Shown here: piece after piece, positions 44,364 through 53,389 of the stretch
How the letters are laid out: every line of letters starts with the position of its first letter
Numbering within the stretch: position 1 is the first letter of the stretch
Source of the DNA: Cohnella abietis
Lineage (GTDB): Bacteria > Bacillota > Bacilli > Paenibacillales > Paenibacillaceae
Length of the DNA stretch: 64,000 nucleotides
Reading direction: 5' to 3'
NCBI RefSeq assembly: GCF_004295585.1
Contig: NZ_AP019400.1
Location: 3,074,001-3,138,000 of the forward strand
Translations under genes and position numbers: made by a program
Notes under the pieces: generated by a model
Database searches by the model: none
Seen by the model: only the letters and a program-made list of their open reading frames with translations
Told to the model about the DNA's origin: nothing

Positions 44364-44981
44364 TCATCCTTCAATTTCGGTGTAACCCAAAGCCTTGTAT
44401 GTGCCTAGTATGGACAAGCGAGTAAGCTGAAGAGCCATATAGTGAGAGGAATAAATCCGCTGCTGCTCTAACCATTTTTTTATGACTCCCATTACAGACG
44501 AGCTTATAGAATCGAGCAAAATATCCAACGGGATGAGAAGATTTTTACCCCTATCGGAGTTCGAAATTTGCATGTAAAAAAAGTCCCTAATAGCTTCCGT
44601 CATCTTAGCAGAAAGAGAGGAATCGGGAAGACGGGTTAAAATGATAGAGTAGAACTTTTCATTGCTAGTTAAATGCTCGAATAGAGCGACAAGATAAGGA
44701 TCGGGCACCTCAAAATTCGGTTGATAGCTTTTATCTGTATTCTCGGATAGGCATCTCAGCGTTGATAGCTTAGTTAAAATGATTTTATCCAATAAATCAA
44801 ATTTGTCTTGATAATGGGAATAGAAGGTGGACCGATTGACGTTAGCTTTATCGGTTATGTCCTTCACGATAATCTCGGAAAACTGTTTTTCTTGTACCAA
44901 TGACAAGAAAGCTTCCGTAATGAGCTGCTGGGTACGCATGACTCGTCTGTCTGTAGGAATATCTGTTGGATTGGAGCTCAT
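44364..44981 (-). CDS. TetR/AcrR-family transcriptional regulator
   Basis: A 205-residue protein from ATG 44981, with AAAGGAAGG upstream. N-terminal HTH: RTQQLITEAFLSLVQEKQFSEIIVKDITDKANVNRSTFYSHY (split here over the recognition helix NRSTFYSHY). The C-terminal ligand domain is of the TetR_C_8-like type (FKDLFDLLD, FLSLVQE). It is the first gene of an operon with the amidohydrolase and divergent from adenine deaminase, and probably controls one or both. Confidence 0.85.
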   Translation of the reverse strand: MSSNPTDIPTDRRVMRTQQLITEAFLSLVQEKQFSEIIVKDITDKANVNRSTFYSHYQDKFDLLDKIILTKLSTLRCLSENTDKSYQPNFEVPDPYLVALFEHLTSNEKFYSIILTRLPDSSLSAKMTEAIRDFFYMQISNSDRGKNLLIPLDILLDSISSSVMGVIKKWLEQQRIYSSHYMALQLTRLSILGTYKALGYTEIEG

Positions 44982-45283
44982 GGGTACCTTCCTTTGAAAG
45001 AGTCGAATATTCAATTTTTTTACATACGAAAAATATATTATGAAATATGATATATATTTTGACATGCACATAACAAACGTAAAGCTAATGTAAGGGTTAA
45101 CATCAGCGATAAAAGCAACAAATATAACCAATATGTTGTTTATCCGACGAAAACCCAATTTTTGTTCGTTGAAGTATCGTTTTTACTTAGCTATCATAAC
45201 ATCAATAATTAAGAATTATCAATGCGGACGACTTTACAATTAATGTAAGCGTAGAGCCTCATTTCAATGTGAATTGGGGATCT

Positions 45284-45388
45284 CAGTAGCTGCGCAGAAA
45301 CCGGTTTCTTTGCTTGTTTTAACGAAGGATGCAAAAGAATTTTCGGATTCTTTAGATAACCACTGTCAAGAAACAGGTTTGGCTACTG
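45284..45388 (+). other. Possible structured RNA leader upstream of adenine deaminase
   Basis: CAGTAGC (45284-45290) can pair with GCTACTG (45382-45388), closing a loop that contains the self-complementary AGAAACCGGTTTCT (45296-45309) and the hairpin AAAGAAT-TTTCGG-ATTCTTT (45334-45353). This looks like a three-way junction of about 105 bases ending 85 bases before the gene. I do not recognise a known riboswitch class: the purine riboswitch core is not seen. It could also be chance complementarity in a 490-base intergenic region that otherwise shows no gene. Confidence 0.35.
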
Positions 45389-45472
45389 GCTCAGGGCGGG
45401 ATCGTTGTGCGCTTTTTAGCTATGCGAAATATATGGAATATAAAATGATGTAAAACGAAAGGGACTGATATC

Positions 45473-47245
45473 TTGGATCGCAAATTAGTTGCCTCGGCCC
45501 GGGGTGATGCTCCCATCGATGTAGCCATTGAGAACGTGAAGCTTGTTAATGTGTTCTCAGGAGAGATTTATCCGGCTGCGATTGGTATTACGGGAGACAA
45601 AATCGTCCATGTGACATCCCCTGGCGTAACGACGCTGGAAGCGAAGGAACGAAGAGATGGAAAAGGTTTGTTCGCCATTCCAGGGCTTATTGATACCCAC
45701 ATCCATATTGAAGTGAGCATGCTAACCCCGGCCCGGTTCGCCGAAGCGGTGCTTGTTCACGGAACGACTACTGTCCTGACGGACCCCCACGAAATCGCCA
45801 ATGTACTTGGTGAACGCGGAGTCAAATACATGGTGGATGCTGCAGAAGGATTGGACCTGCGAATGCTGAACATGCTGCCGTCCTGCGTTCCCTCTGCACC
45901 AGGCCTAGAGACGTCCGGTGCTGATTTTACTCCTGAAGCAGTGGACAAGATGCTAGCTTGGGACGGTGTTTATGGTCTTGGAGAAGTGATGAACTATCAC
46001 GGAGTTATTCACGGTGACGAGAGAATGGAAGGAATTCTCGACGCAGGTGAGCGCTCCGGTAAGCTTATTCAAGGACATGCTCCCCGCGTATCGGGACGAG
46101 ATCTGTCGGCTTATATGATTGCTGGACCTAATTCCGATCACGAGTGCCGCACTGCGGATGAAGCGATTGAGAAGATCCGAGCTGGTATGATTGTTGAACT
46201 GCGGGAAGGCTCTTTCTCACTGAGCATAGCCGAATGCGCTCCAATTATTAAGGATATGGGATATTTGCCTAACGTTTGCTTCTGTGCGGATGATTTGCTG
46301 CCGCACGATCTTGCGGACAGAGGTCATATGAACTACATCGTTCGTAAAGCTATTGAAGAAGGTATTGACCCCGTAAACGCTATACGTTATGCGACGCTTA
46401 ATTCTGCGGAACGCCTTGAGCGGAGAGACCTCGGTGCCATTGCCGCTGGAAGACTCGCTGATATCGTTCTCGTTGAGCAATTGGAGACTATGAAGACGGT
46501 AGACGTCTATGTAGGAGGCAAGCATGTCGTTAGCGAAGGGAAGCTATTGCGCCCTCAGCCGTTCGTCGAGCCCCCAGCGGATTTCTTCGAGACGGTCAAG
46601 CTCCCTGAAATTACGGAAGACGATCTTGCTCTTCGAGTCGATCACCCGAATGCCAAGGAAGCGAAAGTTCGCGTAATTGAGTATGACGCTGCTCCAGGCA
46701 TTCCGACGGATTTCATGGAAGTCAACCTACCAGTGCGCGATGGGCTACTCGTCCCGGAAGCCTATGAAGGCGAGAAAGGTCCGTTGTGCCGAGTGGCGGT
46801 GTTCCATCGCCATGGATTGAATGAGAATAGTAATCTTGGCCTACTGGCTGGGTATGGCATTGTGGATGGAGCTGTCGCGACTACGGTTGCGCACGATAGT
46901 CATAACTTGGCAGTGCTTGGAGTCAACGCGCGGGATATGGCTATTGCAGCGAACGAGCTTCGCAAATCCCAAGGTGGATTCGTAGCGGTTAAGAATGGCG
47001 AAGTTATTGCTCATATCCCTTTTCCACTTGCTGGTCTAATGAGCACGGAATCGGCTGATACGCTTGTTCCGCAATTAAAGCAATTTGTAGAAGTGTTACT
47101 CAAAGAAATTATGCCGGGCAAAAATCCAATTCACCGGATGATTGCCGTTACATTACCCGTTATTCCGAGAGCAAAAATAACGGATATTGGTCTTGTTGAA
47201 GTAGAGACCCAGAAGCTAATGCCTTTCATTATGGCAGTACAGTAA
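45473..47245 (+). CDS. ade: Adenine deaminase
   Basis: A 590-residue amidohydrolase with a TTG start and GAAAGGGAC upstream. Metal-binding motif GLIDTHIHIEVSML, then GTTTVLTDPHEIANVLG, GHAPRVSGRDLSAY, and the family-specific C-terminal half with RHGLNENSNLGLLAGYG and TVAHDSHNLAVLG. This is the Ade/YerA family, which converts adenine to hypoxanthine and ammonia. It is followed at 43 bases by an amino-acid ABC transporter in the same direction. Confidence 0.92.
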   Translation: MDRKLVASARGDAPIDVAIENVKLVNVFSGEIYPAAIGITGDKIVHVTSPGVTTLEAKERRDGKGLFAIPGLIDTHIHIEVSMLTPARFAEAVLVHGTTTVLTDPHEIANVLGERGVKYMVDAAEGLDLRMLNMLPSCVPSAPGLETSGADFTPEAVDKMLAWDGVYGLGEVMNYHGVIHGDERMEGILDAGERSGKLIQGHAPRVSGRDLSAYMIAGPNSDHECRTADEAIEKIRAGMIVELREGSFSLSIAECAPIIKDMGYLPNVCFCADDLLPHDLADRGHMNYIVRKAIEEGIDPVNAIRYATLNSAERLERRDLGAIAAGRLADIVLVEQLETMKTVDVYVGGKHVVSEGKLLRPQPFVEPPADFFETVKLPEITEDDLALRVDHPNAKEAKVRVIEYDAAPGIPTDFMEVNLPVRDGLLVPEAYEGEKGPLCRVAVFHRHGLNENSNLGLLAGYGIVDGAVATTVAHDSHNLAVLGVNARDMAIAANELRKSQGGFVAVKNGEVIAHIPFPLAGLMSTESADTLVPQLKQFVEVLLKEIMPGKNPIHRMIAVTLPVIPRAKITDIGLVEVETQKLMPFIMAVQ

Positions 47246-47288
47246 GAAACCATACAAAATACAGAGAACAACAAGGGAGCGATTGGGT

Positions 47289-48128
47289 ATGAGAAAAGGA
47301 TTTACGGTAGCAGCATTGGCATTAGGACTTGCGGTAGTAGCAACAGGTTGTTCGAGCAACAACAACAATTCAGCTTCTAGCCCGTCTTCATCTGCGTCAG
47401 GAAATGAAAATGCTGGAGCTAAGGTTGTAAAGATGGCCATCAACAATACATGGAAGCCGTTTGGCTTCGTGGATGACAAGGATGAGCTGACTGGCTACAA
47501 CATTGATGTATTGAAAGCAGCCGACGAGAAAATTCCGGAATACAAATTCGAATTCGAAGGTGTTGACCAGTCTGCTGTTTTCGTTGGCGTAGACACAGGT
47601 AAGGATGCACTTGGAGCGGGCAGCTTCTTCAAGAGCCCTGAGCGTGAGGAAAAGTATCTTTTCCCAGACGAGAATTATGGCAATATCGTTCTGTACCTTG
47701 CAGTTAAGAGCGACAATACCGAAATTAACTCGCTAGACGATTTGGTTGGCAAGAAGCTCGTGCCTCTTATGCCGAACACAAGTAACTACAATGTAATCAA
47801 GGACTACAACGATGCTCATCCGGACAAGCAAATCAAGCTTGAGACTATCGACAACGTAACAACTGCTGATGCTCTTAAATGGGTTAATTCCGGCCGTTAT
47901 GACGCTTTCCTAGTACCTGGTATGACCTATTTCGACACGCAGAAGGATCTAAAGCTGGATCTTAAGCTGACGGACGTCATTAAGAAAAACCCTATCTACT
48001 TTGTATTGAACAAGAGTGAGACTGACCTTAAGGCGAAGCTAGATGCTGCACTTAAAGATTTGAAAGCAGATGGCACATTGTCTGAAATTTCCCAAAAATG
48101 GATGGGTGAAGATATTTTCAAGGAATAG
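47289..48128 (+). CDS. Polar amino-acid ABC transporter substrate-binding lipoprotein
   Basis: A 279-residue lipoprotein from ATG 47289, lipobox VATGC-SSN. An Asn/Ser-rich linker leads to a SBP_bac_3 domain: WKPFGFVDDKDELTGYNIDVLKAADE, followed by DDLVGKKLVPLMPNTSNYNVI and LKADGTLSEISQKWMGED. The set-up is that of cystine or other polar amino acid binding proteins. The first of four consecutive transporter genes. Confidence 0.9.
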   Translation: MRKGFTVAALALGLAVVATGCSSNNNNSASSPSSSASGNENAGAKVVKMAINNTWKPFGFVDDKDELTGYNIDVLKAADEKIPEYKFEFEGVDQSAVFVGVDTGKDALGAGSFFKSPEREEKYLFPDENYGNIVLYLAVKSDNTEINSLDDLVGKKLVPLMPNTSNYNVIKDYNDAHPDKQIKLETIDNVTTADALKWVNSGRYDAFLVPGMTYFDTQKDLKLDLKLTDVIKKNPIYFVLNKSETDLKAKLDAALKDLKADGTLSEISQKWMGEDIFKE

Positions 48129-48138
48129 AGGCTGAGTG

Positions 48139-48846
48139 ATGGGTATTAACTTTAATCCGGAATACATCCTCGAAGTTATTCCCAAGCTGCTAAAGGCATT
48201 GCCCTTTACGCTTGTGATTGTAGCTCTCTCGCTGGCATTTGGTTTGCTTCTGGCTTTGCTGCTTACGGCAGCAAGGCTTGGAAGTAGCCGGATCCTTCGT
48301 CTCCTCGCTACCTGGTATATATCCTTCATAAGGGGTACCCCAGCATTGGTTCAGCTTTTCCTCGTATTCTATGGCTTGCCGCAGGTAGTTAAGCTGATCG
48401 GTATTGACATTAACAGCTGGGACAAGGCTATTTTTGCCATTATTACTTTTTCATTAAATGGTTCGGCATTTTTGTCGGAAATTATGCGATCTTCCTATTT
48501 GGCTGTCGATCGGGGACAACAAGAAGCCGCATTTAGCGTAGGAATGACCTCGATGCAAGCTTTCCGGAGAATTATGCTACCGCAAGCGTTCGCGGTTGCT
48601 CTTCCCAATCTCGGCAACTCCGCGATTTCGCTAATTAAAGAAACCTCCTTGGCTTTCACAATCGGGGTCGTCGATATTATGGGACGTGCTCAGATTATTA
48701 GCATTCGATCGAACGGAGTCAATCAACTGGAGCTGTACATTGCCATAGCCTTGATCTACTGGGTATTGTGCTACGGAATCGAGAAAGGTGTCGCGCGGTT
48801 GGAGAAAATTTTCAAAAAAGGCCAAAAGGGAATTGCCGGATCTTAA
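48139..48846 (+). CDS. Amino-acid ABC transporter permease 1
   Basis: A 235-residue HisM-type permease with about five helices. The conserved cytoplasmic EAA loop reads GQQEAAFSVGMTSMQAFRRIMLPQAFA (split across the loop core EAAFSVGM). N-terminal ISFIRGTPALVQLFLVFYG is the family signature. Closest in layout to TcyL/TcyM-type cystine permeases; forms a heterodimer with the next gene product. Confidence 0.9.
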   Translation: MGINFNPEYILEVIPKLLKALPFTLVIVALSLAFGLLLALLLTAARLGSSRILRLLATWYISFIRGTPALVQLFLVFYGLPQVVKLIGIDINSWDKAIFAIITFSLNGSAFLSEIMRSSYLAVDRGQQEAAFSVGMTSMQAFRRIMLPQAFAVALPNLGNSAISLIKETSLAFTIGVVDIMGRAQIISIRSNGVNQLELYIAIALIYWVLCYGIEKGVARLEKIFKKGQKGIAGS

Positions 48847-48880
48847 GCGATAAACGGCAAACGGGAAGGAATCGATACGG

Positions 48881-49591
48881 ATGGTCTTTGACATCGACTT
48901 TGCAATTAAGTCATTACCGAAAATAATATCTGGCATACCGATGACATTATTGATTTCAGTCTTCGCTATTATGTTTGGTCTAATGATCGGTTTTCTGGTC
49001 ACACTCTGCCAAATGTATAAAGTGCCGGTCTTAAATAGAATATCTATGATCTACGTCTCTTTTATCCGGGGGACACCGCTGCTAGTGCAAATTTATGTTA
49101 CGTATTACAGCCTTCCGATGGTAATCGATTGGGCAGGTATGAAGCTGGGGCTTAATATTTCGTCAGCAGATTTGCCGCCGCTAGCCTTCGCATTAACAGC
49201 ATTCACCTTCTATTCTGGCGCTTATCTTTCGGAGACGATTCGTTCATCTCTGGGCTCAGTAGATAACGGACAGATGGAGGCGGCCTATTCGGTAGGCCTT
49301 ACGACTGGGCAAGCCTTCCGGAGAATTATTATTCCACAGGCTTTCGTTGTAGCGATTCCGAATATCGGGAACATTTTTCTGGGATTGATTAAAGGGACCT
49401 CACTTGCGTTTACCGTTATGATAATTGAAGTACTATCGAATGCGAAAATTGTTGCTGCGGATGGCTATCGGTATATGGAAGCTTACGTGGATGCGGCAAT
49501 CGTATATTGGGTGCTGTGTATTTTCTTCGAGAGATTGTTTGTCTGGTTGGAGAAAAGAAGCGGGCGGTTTAAAGCGAGAGCCGCATCTTGA
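48881..49591 (+). CDS. Amino-acid ABC transporter permease 2
   Basis: A 236-residue paralogue of the preceding permease, with VSFIRGTPLLVQIYVTYY and the EAA loop GQMEAAYSVGLTTGQAFRR. Two distinct permeases between a binding protein and an ATPase are the arrangement of the TcyKLMN-type cystine importers. The gene has GGGAAGGA upstream of its ATG. Confidence 0.9.
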   Translation: MVFDIDFAIKSLPKIISGIPMTLLISVFAIMFGLMIGFLVTLCQMYKVPVLNRISMIYVSFIRGTPLLVQIYVTYYSLPMVIDWAGMKLGLNISSADLPPLAFALTAFTFYSGAYLSETIRSSLGSVDNGQMEAAYSVGLTTGQAFRRIIIPQAFVVAIPNIGNIFLGLIKGTSLAFTVMIIEVLSNAKIVAADGYRYMEAYVDAAIVYWVLCIFFERLFVWLEKRSGRFKARAAS

Positions 49592-49637
49592 GCAGTTGAA
49601 GGAATCTAGCATGCTATACTAACGGAGGTGGCGACGA

Positions 49638-50384
49638 ATGATTAAGCTTACGGGCATTACCAAATCGTTTGATCGTCTTGAAGTACTTAAAGGCATCGAT
49701 CTGACTGTTAAGAAGGGTGAAGTAGTCGCTATTCTAGGACCAAGTGGTTCCGGCAAGACGACACTTCTGCGCTGCATTAACTATTTGGAAAAGCCGAACG
49801 AAGGCGAGATTAAGATTGGGGACTTCAGCCTCAACTGCAAGCGTCCAAGCAAGAAGGATATTCATGCATTGCGCCAAAAATCGGCTATGGTCTTCCAGCA
49901 GTATAATTTGTTCAAAAACAAGAACGCCATCGAGAATGTGATGGAAGGTCTTATTATTGCTCATAAGATGCCGAAGGAAGAAGCAAGAAAGAGAAGCGCG
50001 GCGCTACTTGAAAAGGTAGGGCTAGCTCATAAGCTGGATGCTTATCCGAGCCAATTGTCCGGTGGCCAGCAGCAGCGTGTAGGAATCGCGCGGGCTCTTG
50101 CGCTAAATCCAGATGTCATTCTGTTCGATGAGCCGACTTCTGCGCTTGACCCTGAGCTAGTGGGCGAGGTGCTTGGTGTTATTCGCCAGATCGCTAAGGA
50201 AGGCATTACGATGATTATAGTTACTCATGAAATGAGCTTCGCTCGTGAGGTTGCTAATCACGTCGTCTTTATGGATCAGGGCGTCATTGTCGAGGAGGGC
50301 AACCCTTCCGAGCTGTTTAATAACCCCAAAGAAGAGCGTACGCGGCAGTTTCTTAAGAGGATCAAGCCGGAATCAAGCGATTAA
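49638..50384 (+). CDS. Amino-acid ABC transporter ATP-binding protein
   Basis: A 248-residue ATPase with GGAGGTGG before ATG 49638. Walker [10 protein letters not shown], signature [15 protein letters not shown], Walker [13 protein letters not shown] and switch [18 protein letters not shown]. It belongs to the polar amino-acid uptake (HisP/GlnQ/TcyN) family and energises the two permeases upstream. A terminator follows. Confidence 0.92.
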   Translation: MIKLTGITKSFDRLEVLKGIDLTVKKGEVVAILGPSGSGKTTLLRCINYLEKPNEGEIKIGDFSLNCKRPSKKDIHALRQKSAMVFQQYNLFKNKNAIENVMEGLIIAHKMPKEEARKRSAALLEKVGLAHKLDAYPSQLSGGQQQRVGIARALALNPDVILFDEPTSALDPELVGEVLGVIRQIAKEGITMIIVTHEMSFAREVANHVVFMDQGVIVEEGNPSELFNNPKEERTRQFLKRIKPESSD

Positions 50385-50398
50385 TATTGTTCGAAAAG

Positions 50399-50444
50399 CA
50401 CCCTTATCCGTTTGCGAGCAGCATCCGGTAAGGGTGTTTTGTTT
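50399..50444 (+). terminator. Rho-independent terminator of the amino-acid transporter operon
   Basis: CACCCTTA (50399-50406) pairs with TAAGGGTG (50429-50436), extended by CCG/CGG inside, and is followed by TTTTGTTTT. The next 270 bases up to the isochorismatase gene show no gene. Confidence 0.85.
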
Positions 50445-50711
50445 TGCGTTAGCGGCTAATAGTCATAAACCAAGAGGGGGCTGTGTGTTTAGGCTAAAGA
50501 ATCGTATTGAGCTTATTAGTGGTAAAATGACTTCTTTTCTGGTCTAACGAACCTCATAGGTGTTATTTGGTAAAATATAGGTGGAGTGGTGGTCGTTTGC
50601 GGGATATATCGTGTCTGGAGTTTGTTACAATATAAAACCATTACTTTTTGAGCAAATAAGAGTTACTGGGTTCGTAAGTTCGTAAGCAGTCTGGGGCAAA
50701 CCGCAATCTTC

Positions 50712-51347
50712 TTACTCGATAGCACTAAGTACATCAACCAAACTACAAACATGCACACCAATGTTACTCATTTCTTGAATGCCTTTTTCATAAACCTGTG
50801 ACATGCAGTCAGCAGCCATAGCAACGCGAAAGTCCCTTTCGCTAGCTTCATACATTGATGTTCTTGGGCAGTTCGGGAAGTTACACCCTGTAAATAAGAT
50901 GGTGTCTATTCCCCGATCCCGCAGAAACTGTTCCAGGTCAGTATTGTAGAAAGCTCCCCAACGTGGCTTATACATAACCCATTCTTGCTCCCCAACGGAC
51001 TGAAACCCTCCGCTTAACAGCTTGTCTGCATCGAGTGAAGCATAGCTAGGCGAGCGAATTTCGCTGACTAAATCTGCACCATCAGTGTTTGGAGCGGCGA
51101 TTTTAGCACCTTTTTCAATGAGCTCTTTGCGGCAAATATCAACGTTTGAACCATCTTCTTTATACAATCGAATAACATGGATAATTGGCAGACCTTTTGT
51201 TCGATAGGCTTCCAGTACACTTTGCATTTTCGGTAGTACATCAGAAGTTCCTTTTATTTCAGCTGGAGCGTTCGGCAATGTAAAATCATTTTGCGTGTCA
51301 ATGGTGATAAGCACCGAGCTCTTCCAATTCGGACTCGTATAACTCAT
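50712..51347 (-). CDS. Isochorismatase-family cysteine hydrolase
   Basis: A 211-residue protein. The catalytic triad of the family is visible: Asp in LITIDTQNDF, Lys in MYKPRWGAF and Cys in FTGCNFPNCPRTSMYEA. Such enzymes are nicotinamidases, N-carbamoylsarcosine amidases or other amide hydrolases; the metal-binding DxHxxxH of nicotinamidases is not seen, so it is an amide/isochorismatase-like hydrolase of unknown substrate. It follows a LysR regulator by 31 bases and is probably co-transcribed with it. Confidence 0.85.
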   Translation of the reverse strand: MSYTSPNWKSSVLITIDTQNDFTLPNAPAEIKGTSDVLPKMQSVLEAYRTKGLPIIHVIRLYKEDGSNVDICRKELIEKGAKIAAPNTDGADLVSEIRSPSYASLDADKLLSGGFQSVGEQEWVMYKPRWGAFYNTDLEQFLRDRGIDTILFTGCNFPNCPRTSMYEASERDFRVAMAADCMSQVYEKGIQEMSNIGVHVCSLVDVLSAIE

Positions 51348-51378
51348 GATAACCCTCCCTTTGTGACAATTATTTCTA

Positions 51379-52254
51379 TTATATAAGATTAATTTCCTCT
51401 TTAATATATTGCATTAGCAGGTTTTTGGATGACGATATATACTCCTGGTTACGTAACTGCAGCAGACCGATTGGGATGGTGGAATCCTTCAGTTCGACTT
51501 CAATTTTCATAACGTTAGGTGGTAACTCGGTAGAATCGAGAACGACTCCAACAGCTGGAATTCGTTGCACGAATCCGGGGATAGCCGAGATCTGACTGAC
51601 GGTATGTAGAAAGGGAGTCTGGGTGTATTTGGTTAGTTGCTTGGATATGCGCAGATAATATAGACAGGTATTTCCTCCGATGATCAAAGGATAGTCAAAG
51701 AGCTGTTCGAAGACAACTCCATCTTTTCCAGCCAAGGGGTGGTTGTTCGCGACGATAAACGAGATCCTCTCCTCGTATAACGGTTCAAAGTGAAATAGAG
51801 ATGAATCAGTTGGCTCACCACATAGTGCAAAGTCCAATTGATGCTGTTGAACCCCACGAACAAGAGAATCTGTGTTTCCGATAATAAAATGACAAGAAAT
51901 ATTGGGCTTATGTTCCCTGAATTGGAGCAGTGAGTTGGGCAGTACCTGCTCTATCAACGGTTCAATTCCTCCGATGCTTAGGCTGCCAAGCTCTTCTTTT
52001 TGCAGAGCCTTTGCTTGCTCCGTTACATAGTTCCAATGTTGAATGAGTTTGTCAATTTCTGCCGCAAAAATTCGTCCCGAAGCCGTCAGCTCCGAATCCC
52101 ATCCTCTTTTGAAAAGCTTAATCCCTAACTCTTTCTCTAGCCTTTGAATTTGGTTCGTAATTGTAGACTGAGCATAATTCAGTTTCAAGGCTGCTTTGGA
52201 GAAGGTACCTTCTTGAAGGATAGTCTGAAACGCAGTTAGTTCTTTTAAGTCCAT
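51379..52254 (-). CDS. LysR-family transcriptional regulator
   Basis: A 291-residue regulator from ATG 52254 with GGAG 9 bases upstream. N-terminal HTH: LKELTAFQTILQEGTFSKAA and LNYAQSTITNQIQRLEKELG, followed by the usual LysR_substrate domain (LSIGGIEPLIEQVLP). It precedes the isochorismatase gene and is divergent from the tautomerase-carboxymuconolactone decarboxylase pair; it probably controls both sides from the 110-base gap. Confidence 0.88.
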   Translation of the reverse strand: MDLKELTAFQTILQEGTFSKAALKLNYAQSTITNQIQRLEKELGIKLFKRGWDSELTASGRIFAAEIDKLIQHWNYVTEQAKALQKEELGSLSIGGIEPLIEQVLPNSLLQFREHKPNISCHFIIGNTDSLVRGVQQHQLDFALCGEPTDSSLFHFEPLYEERISFIVANNHPLAGKDGVVFEQLFDYPLIIGGNTCLYYLRISKQLTKYTQTPFLHTVSQISAIPGFVQRIPAVGVVLDSTELPPNVMKIEVELKDSTIPIGLLQLRNQEYISSSKNLLMQYIKEEINLI

Positions 52255-52364
52255 GGTATATATCTCCATTTATTAAATTGAAGTGGATGATGATTTATTT
52301 CAATTATATAGATGAAGGAATGAGAAGTACAATGAGGATATGCTATTAAAGGAGGGAACCTGAA

Positions 52365-52766
52365 ATGCCTTTTGTCAGAGTAAGCTATTTGGAAAAGAAA
52401 TATGAAGCAGAGCAGCTGTCCATCATAAGTCGAGAGATTATGAGTACTCTAGTGGAGCATTTTAACGTGCCTGAAGACGATTATTTTCAAGTGTTCCATG
52501 GACACAAAGCAAGTGAATTCTACTATAGTCCTAATTACTTGAACATAAGTCGTACGGACGGGTTACTTTTTATTCAAATCACGCTCAAATCTGGTAGAAG
52601 CACGGAACAGAAAAAAGACTTTTATAGCAGGTTGGCTGAAAGATTGTCGAACATTCTCAACATAAGGAAGGAAGATGTATTCGTAGTGCTAGTTGATACG
52701 GAATTCGAGGACTGGACATTCGGCAACGGTGTTGCGCAAATGATCGAAAATCAAGGGAAGGAGTGA
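52365..52766 (+). CDS. Tautomerase-superfamily protein
   Basis: A 133-residue protein with AAAGGAGGG before the ATG. It starts MPFVRVSYLE, leaving the catalytic Pro1 after Met removal. The second beta-alpha-beta half follows (LFIQITLKSGRSTEQKKDFYSRLAERL, shown in part). The single-chain, doubled form fits the Tautomerase_2/cis-CaaD-like group. It may isomerise keto-enol acids in aromatic degradation. Five bases separate it from the next gene. Confidence 0.8.
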   Translation: MPFVRVSYLEKKYEAEQLSIISREIMSTLVEHFNVPEDDYFQVFHGHKASEFYYSPNYLNISRTDGLLFIQITLKSGRSTEQKKDFYSRLAERLSNILNIRKEDVFVVLVDTEFEDWTFGNGVAQMIENQGKE

Positions 52767-52771
52767 GATAG

Positions 52772-53101
52772 ATGACGCATCGTAAAATTGTATCAAACGT
52801 TTGTGAATCATTTGGAGACATTGCTCCTGCTTTCGTGCGTTATTCGGAAGATGTACTCTTCGAGGATGTTTGGAGGAGGGAGCAACTCTCACTAAGGGAA
52901 CGTAGTCTCCTTACGATATCTGCATTAGTCTCAAGTGGGCTTACCGAGCAGCTTCCTTTTCATATTCGTCTAGCGCAAGAAAATGGTCTATCCGAAGAAG
53001 AAGTAATCGAATCGATGACTCATCTCGCTTTTTACGCGGGCTGGCCGCGAGCCGCAGCTGCGATACAAGTTGCTAAAGTGGTGTTTGAAGGAAACAAGTG
53101 A
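52772..53101 (+). CDS. Carboxymuconolactone decarboxylase-family protein
   Basis: A 109-residue all-helical CMD-domain protein: REQLSLRERSLLTISALVSSG, LPFHIRLAQENGLSEEEVIE and THLAFYAGWPRAAAAIQVAK. The AhpD-type CxxC is absent, so it is of the gamma-carboxymuconolactone decarboxylase type. With the tautomerase it forms a two-gene operon, plausibly for degradation of an aromatic or enol acid. Confidence 0.85.
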   Translation: MTHRKIVSNVCESFGDIAPAFVRYSEDVLFEDVWRREQLSLRERSLLTISALVSSGLTEQLPFHIRLAQENGLSEEEVIESMTHLAFYAGWPRAAAAIQVAKVVFEGNK

Positions 53102-53162
53102 GGCTAGTGGAAAGAGTGATAAGTTACGAGTGGTTTGCACTGTGATAATAATGATATATCGT

Positions 53163-53186
53163 GGGATTTAGCTCAGCTGGGAGCAC
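53163..53186 (+). pseudogene. tRNA 5'-half fragment
   Basis: GGGATTTAGCTCAGCTGGGA followed by GCAC reads like the acceptor/D-arm start of a tRNA but stops there: no anticodon arm follows. It lies 1.4 kb before the broken tRNA-Ala copy at 54561 and may come from the same recombination history. A small frame running from here to 53352 lacks a ribosome binding site and was not taken as a gene. Confidence 0.5.
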
Positions 53187-53331
53187 ACCATGTAGCATGA
53201 ACACAACCAGCAAAATGAAGAAAAGTCCTTTTGAAGATATGCGGGAGTCGCTGAAAAGCGTTCGCAGGAGAATAAGTAGACTTACGAACTCTGATTATAA
53301 ATCCACAAACAAAATCTCCCAAAAACAAATA

Positions 53332-53365
53332 AACTCAACCACGCCATCTTAGTGTGGTTGAGTTT
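53332..53365. terminator. Bidirectional terminator
   Basis: AACTCAACCAC pairs with GTGGTTGAGTT around a short loop, followed by TTT. It lies between the carboxymuconolactone decarboxylase gene and the convergent oxidoreductase gene. Confidence 0.7.
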
Positions 53366-53389
53366 GGATATTTGGACAGCCCTACGAAA

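Noticed and set aside
45200..45472. Purine riboswitch before adenine deaminase
   Set aside because: The conserved core of that class, with its two kissing loops and TATA-flanked stem, cannot be found here.
53161..53352. 63-codon ORF starting in the tRNA-like fragment
   Set aside because: No ribosome binding site, no conserved feature, and it begins inside a tRNA remnant.
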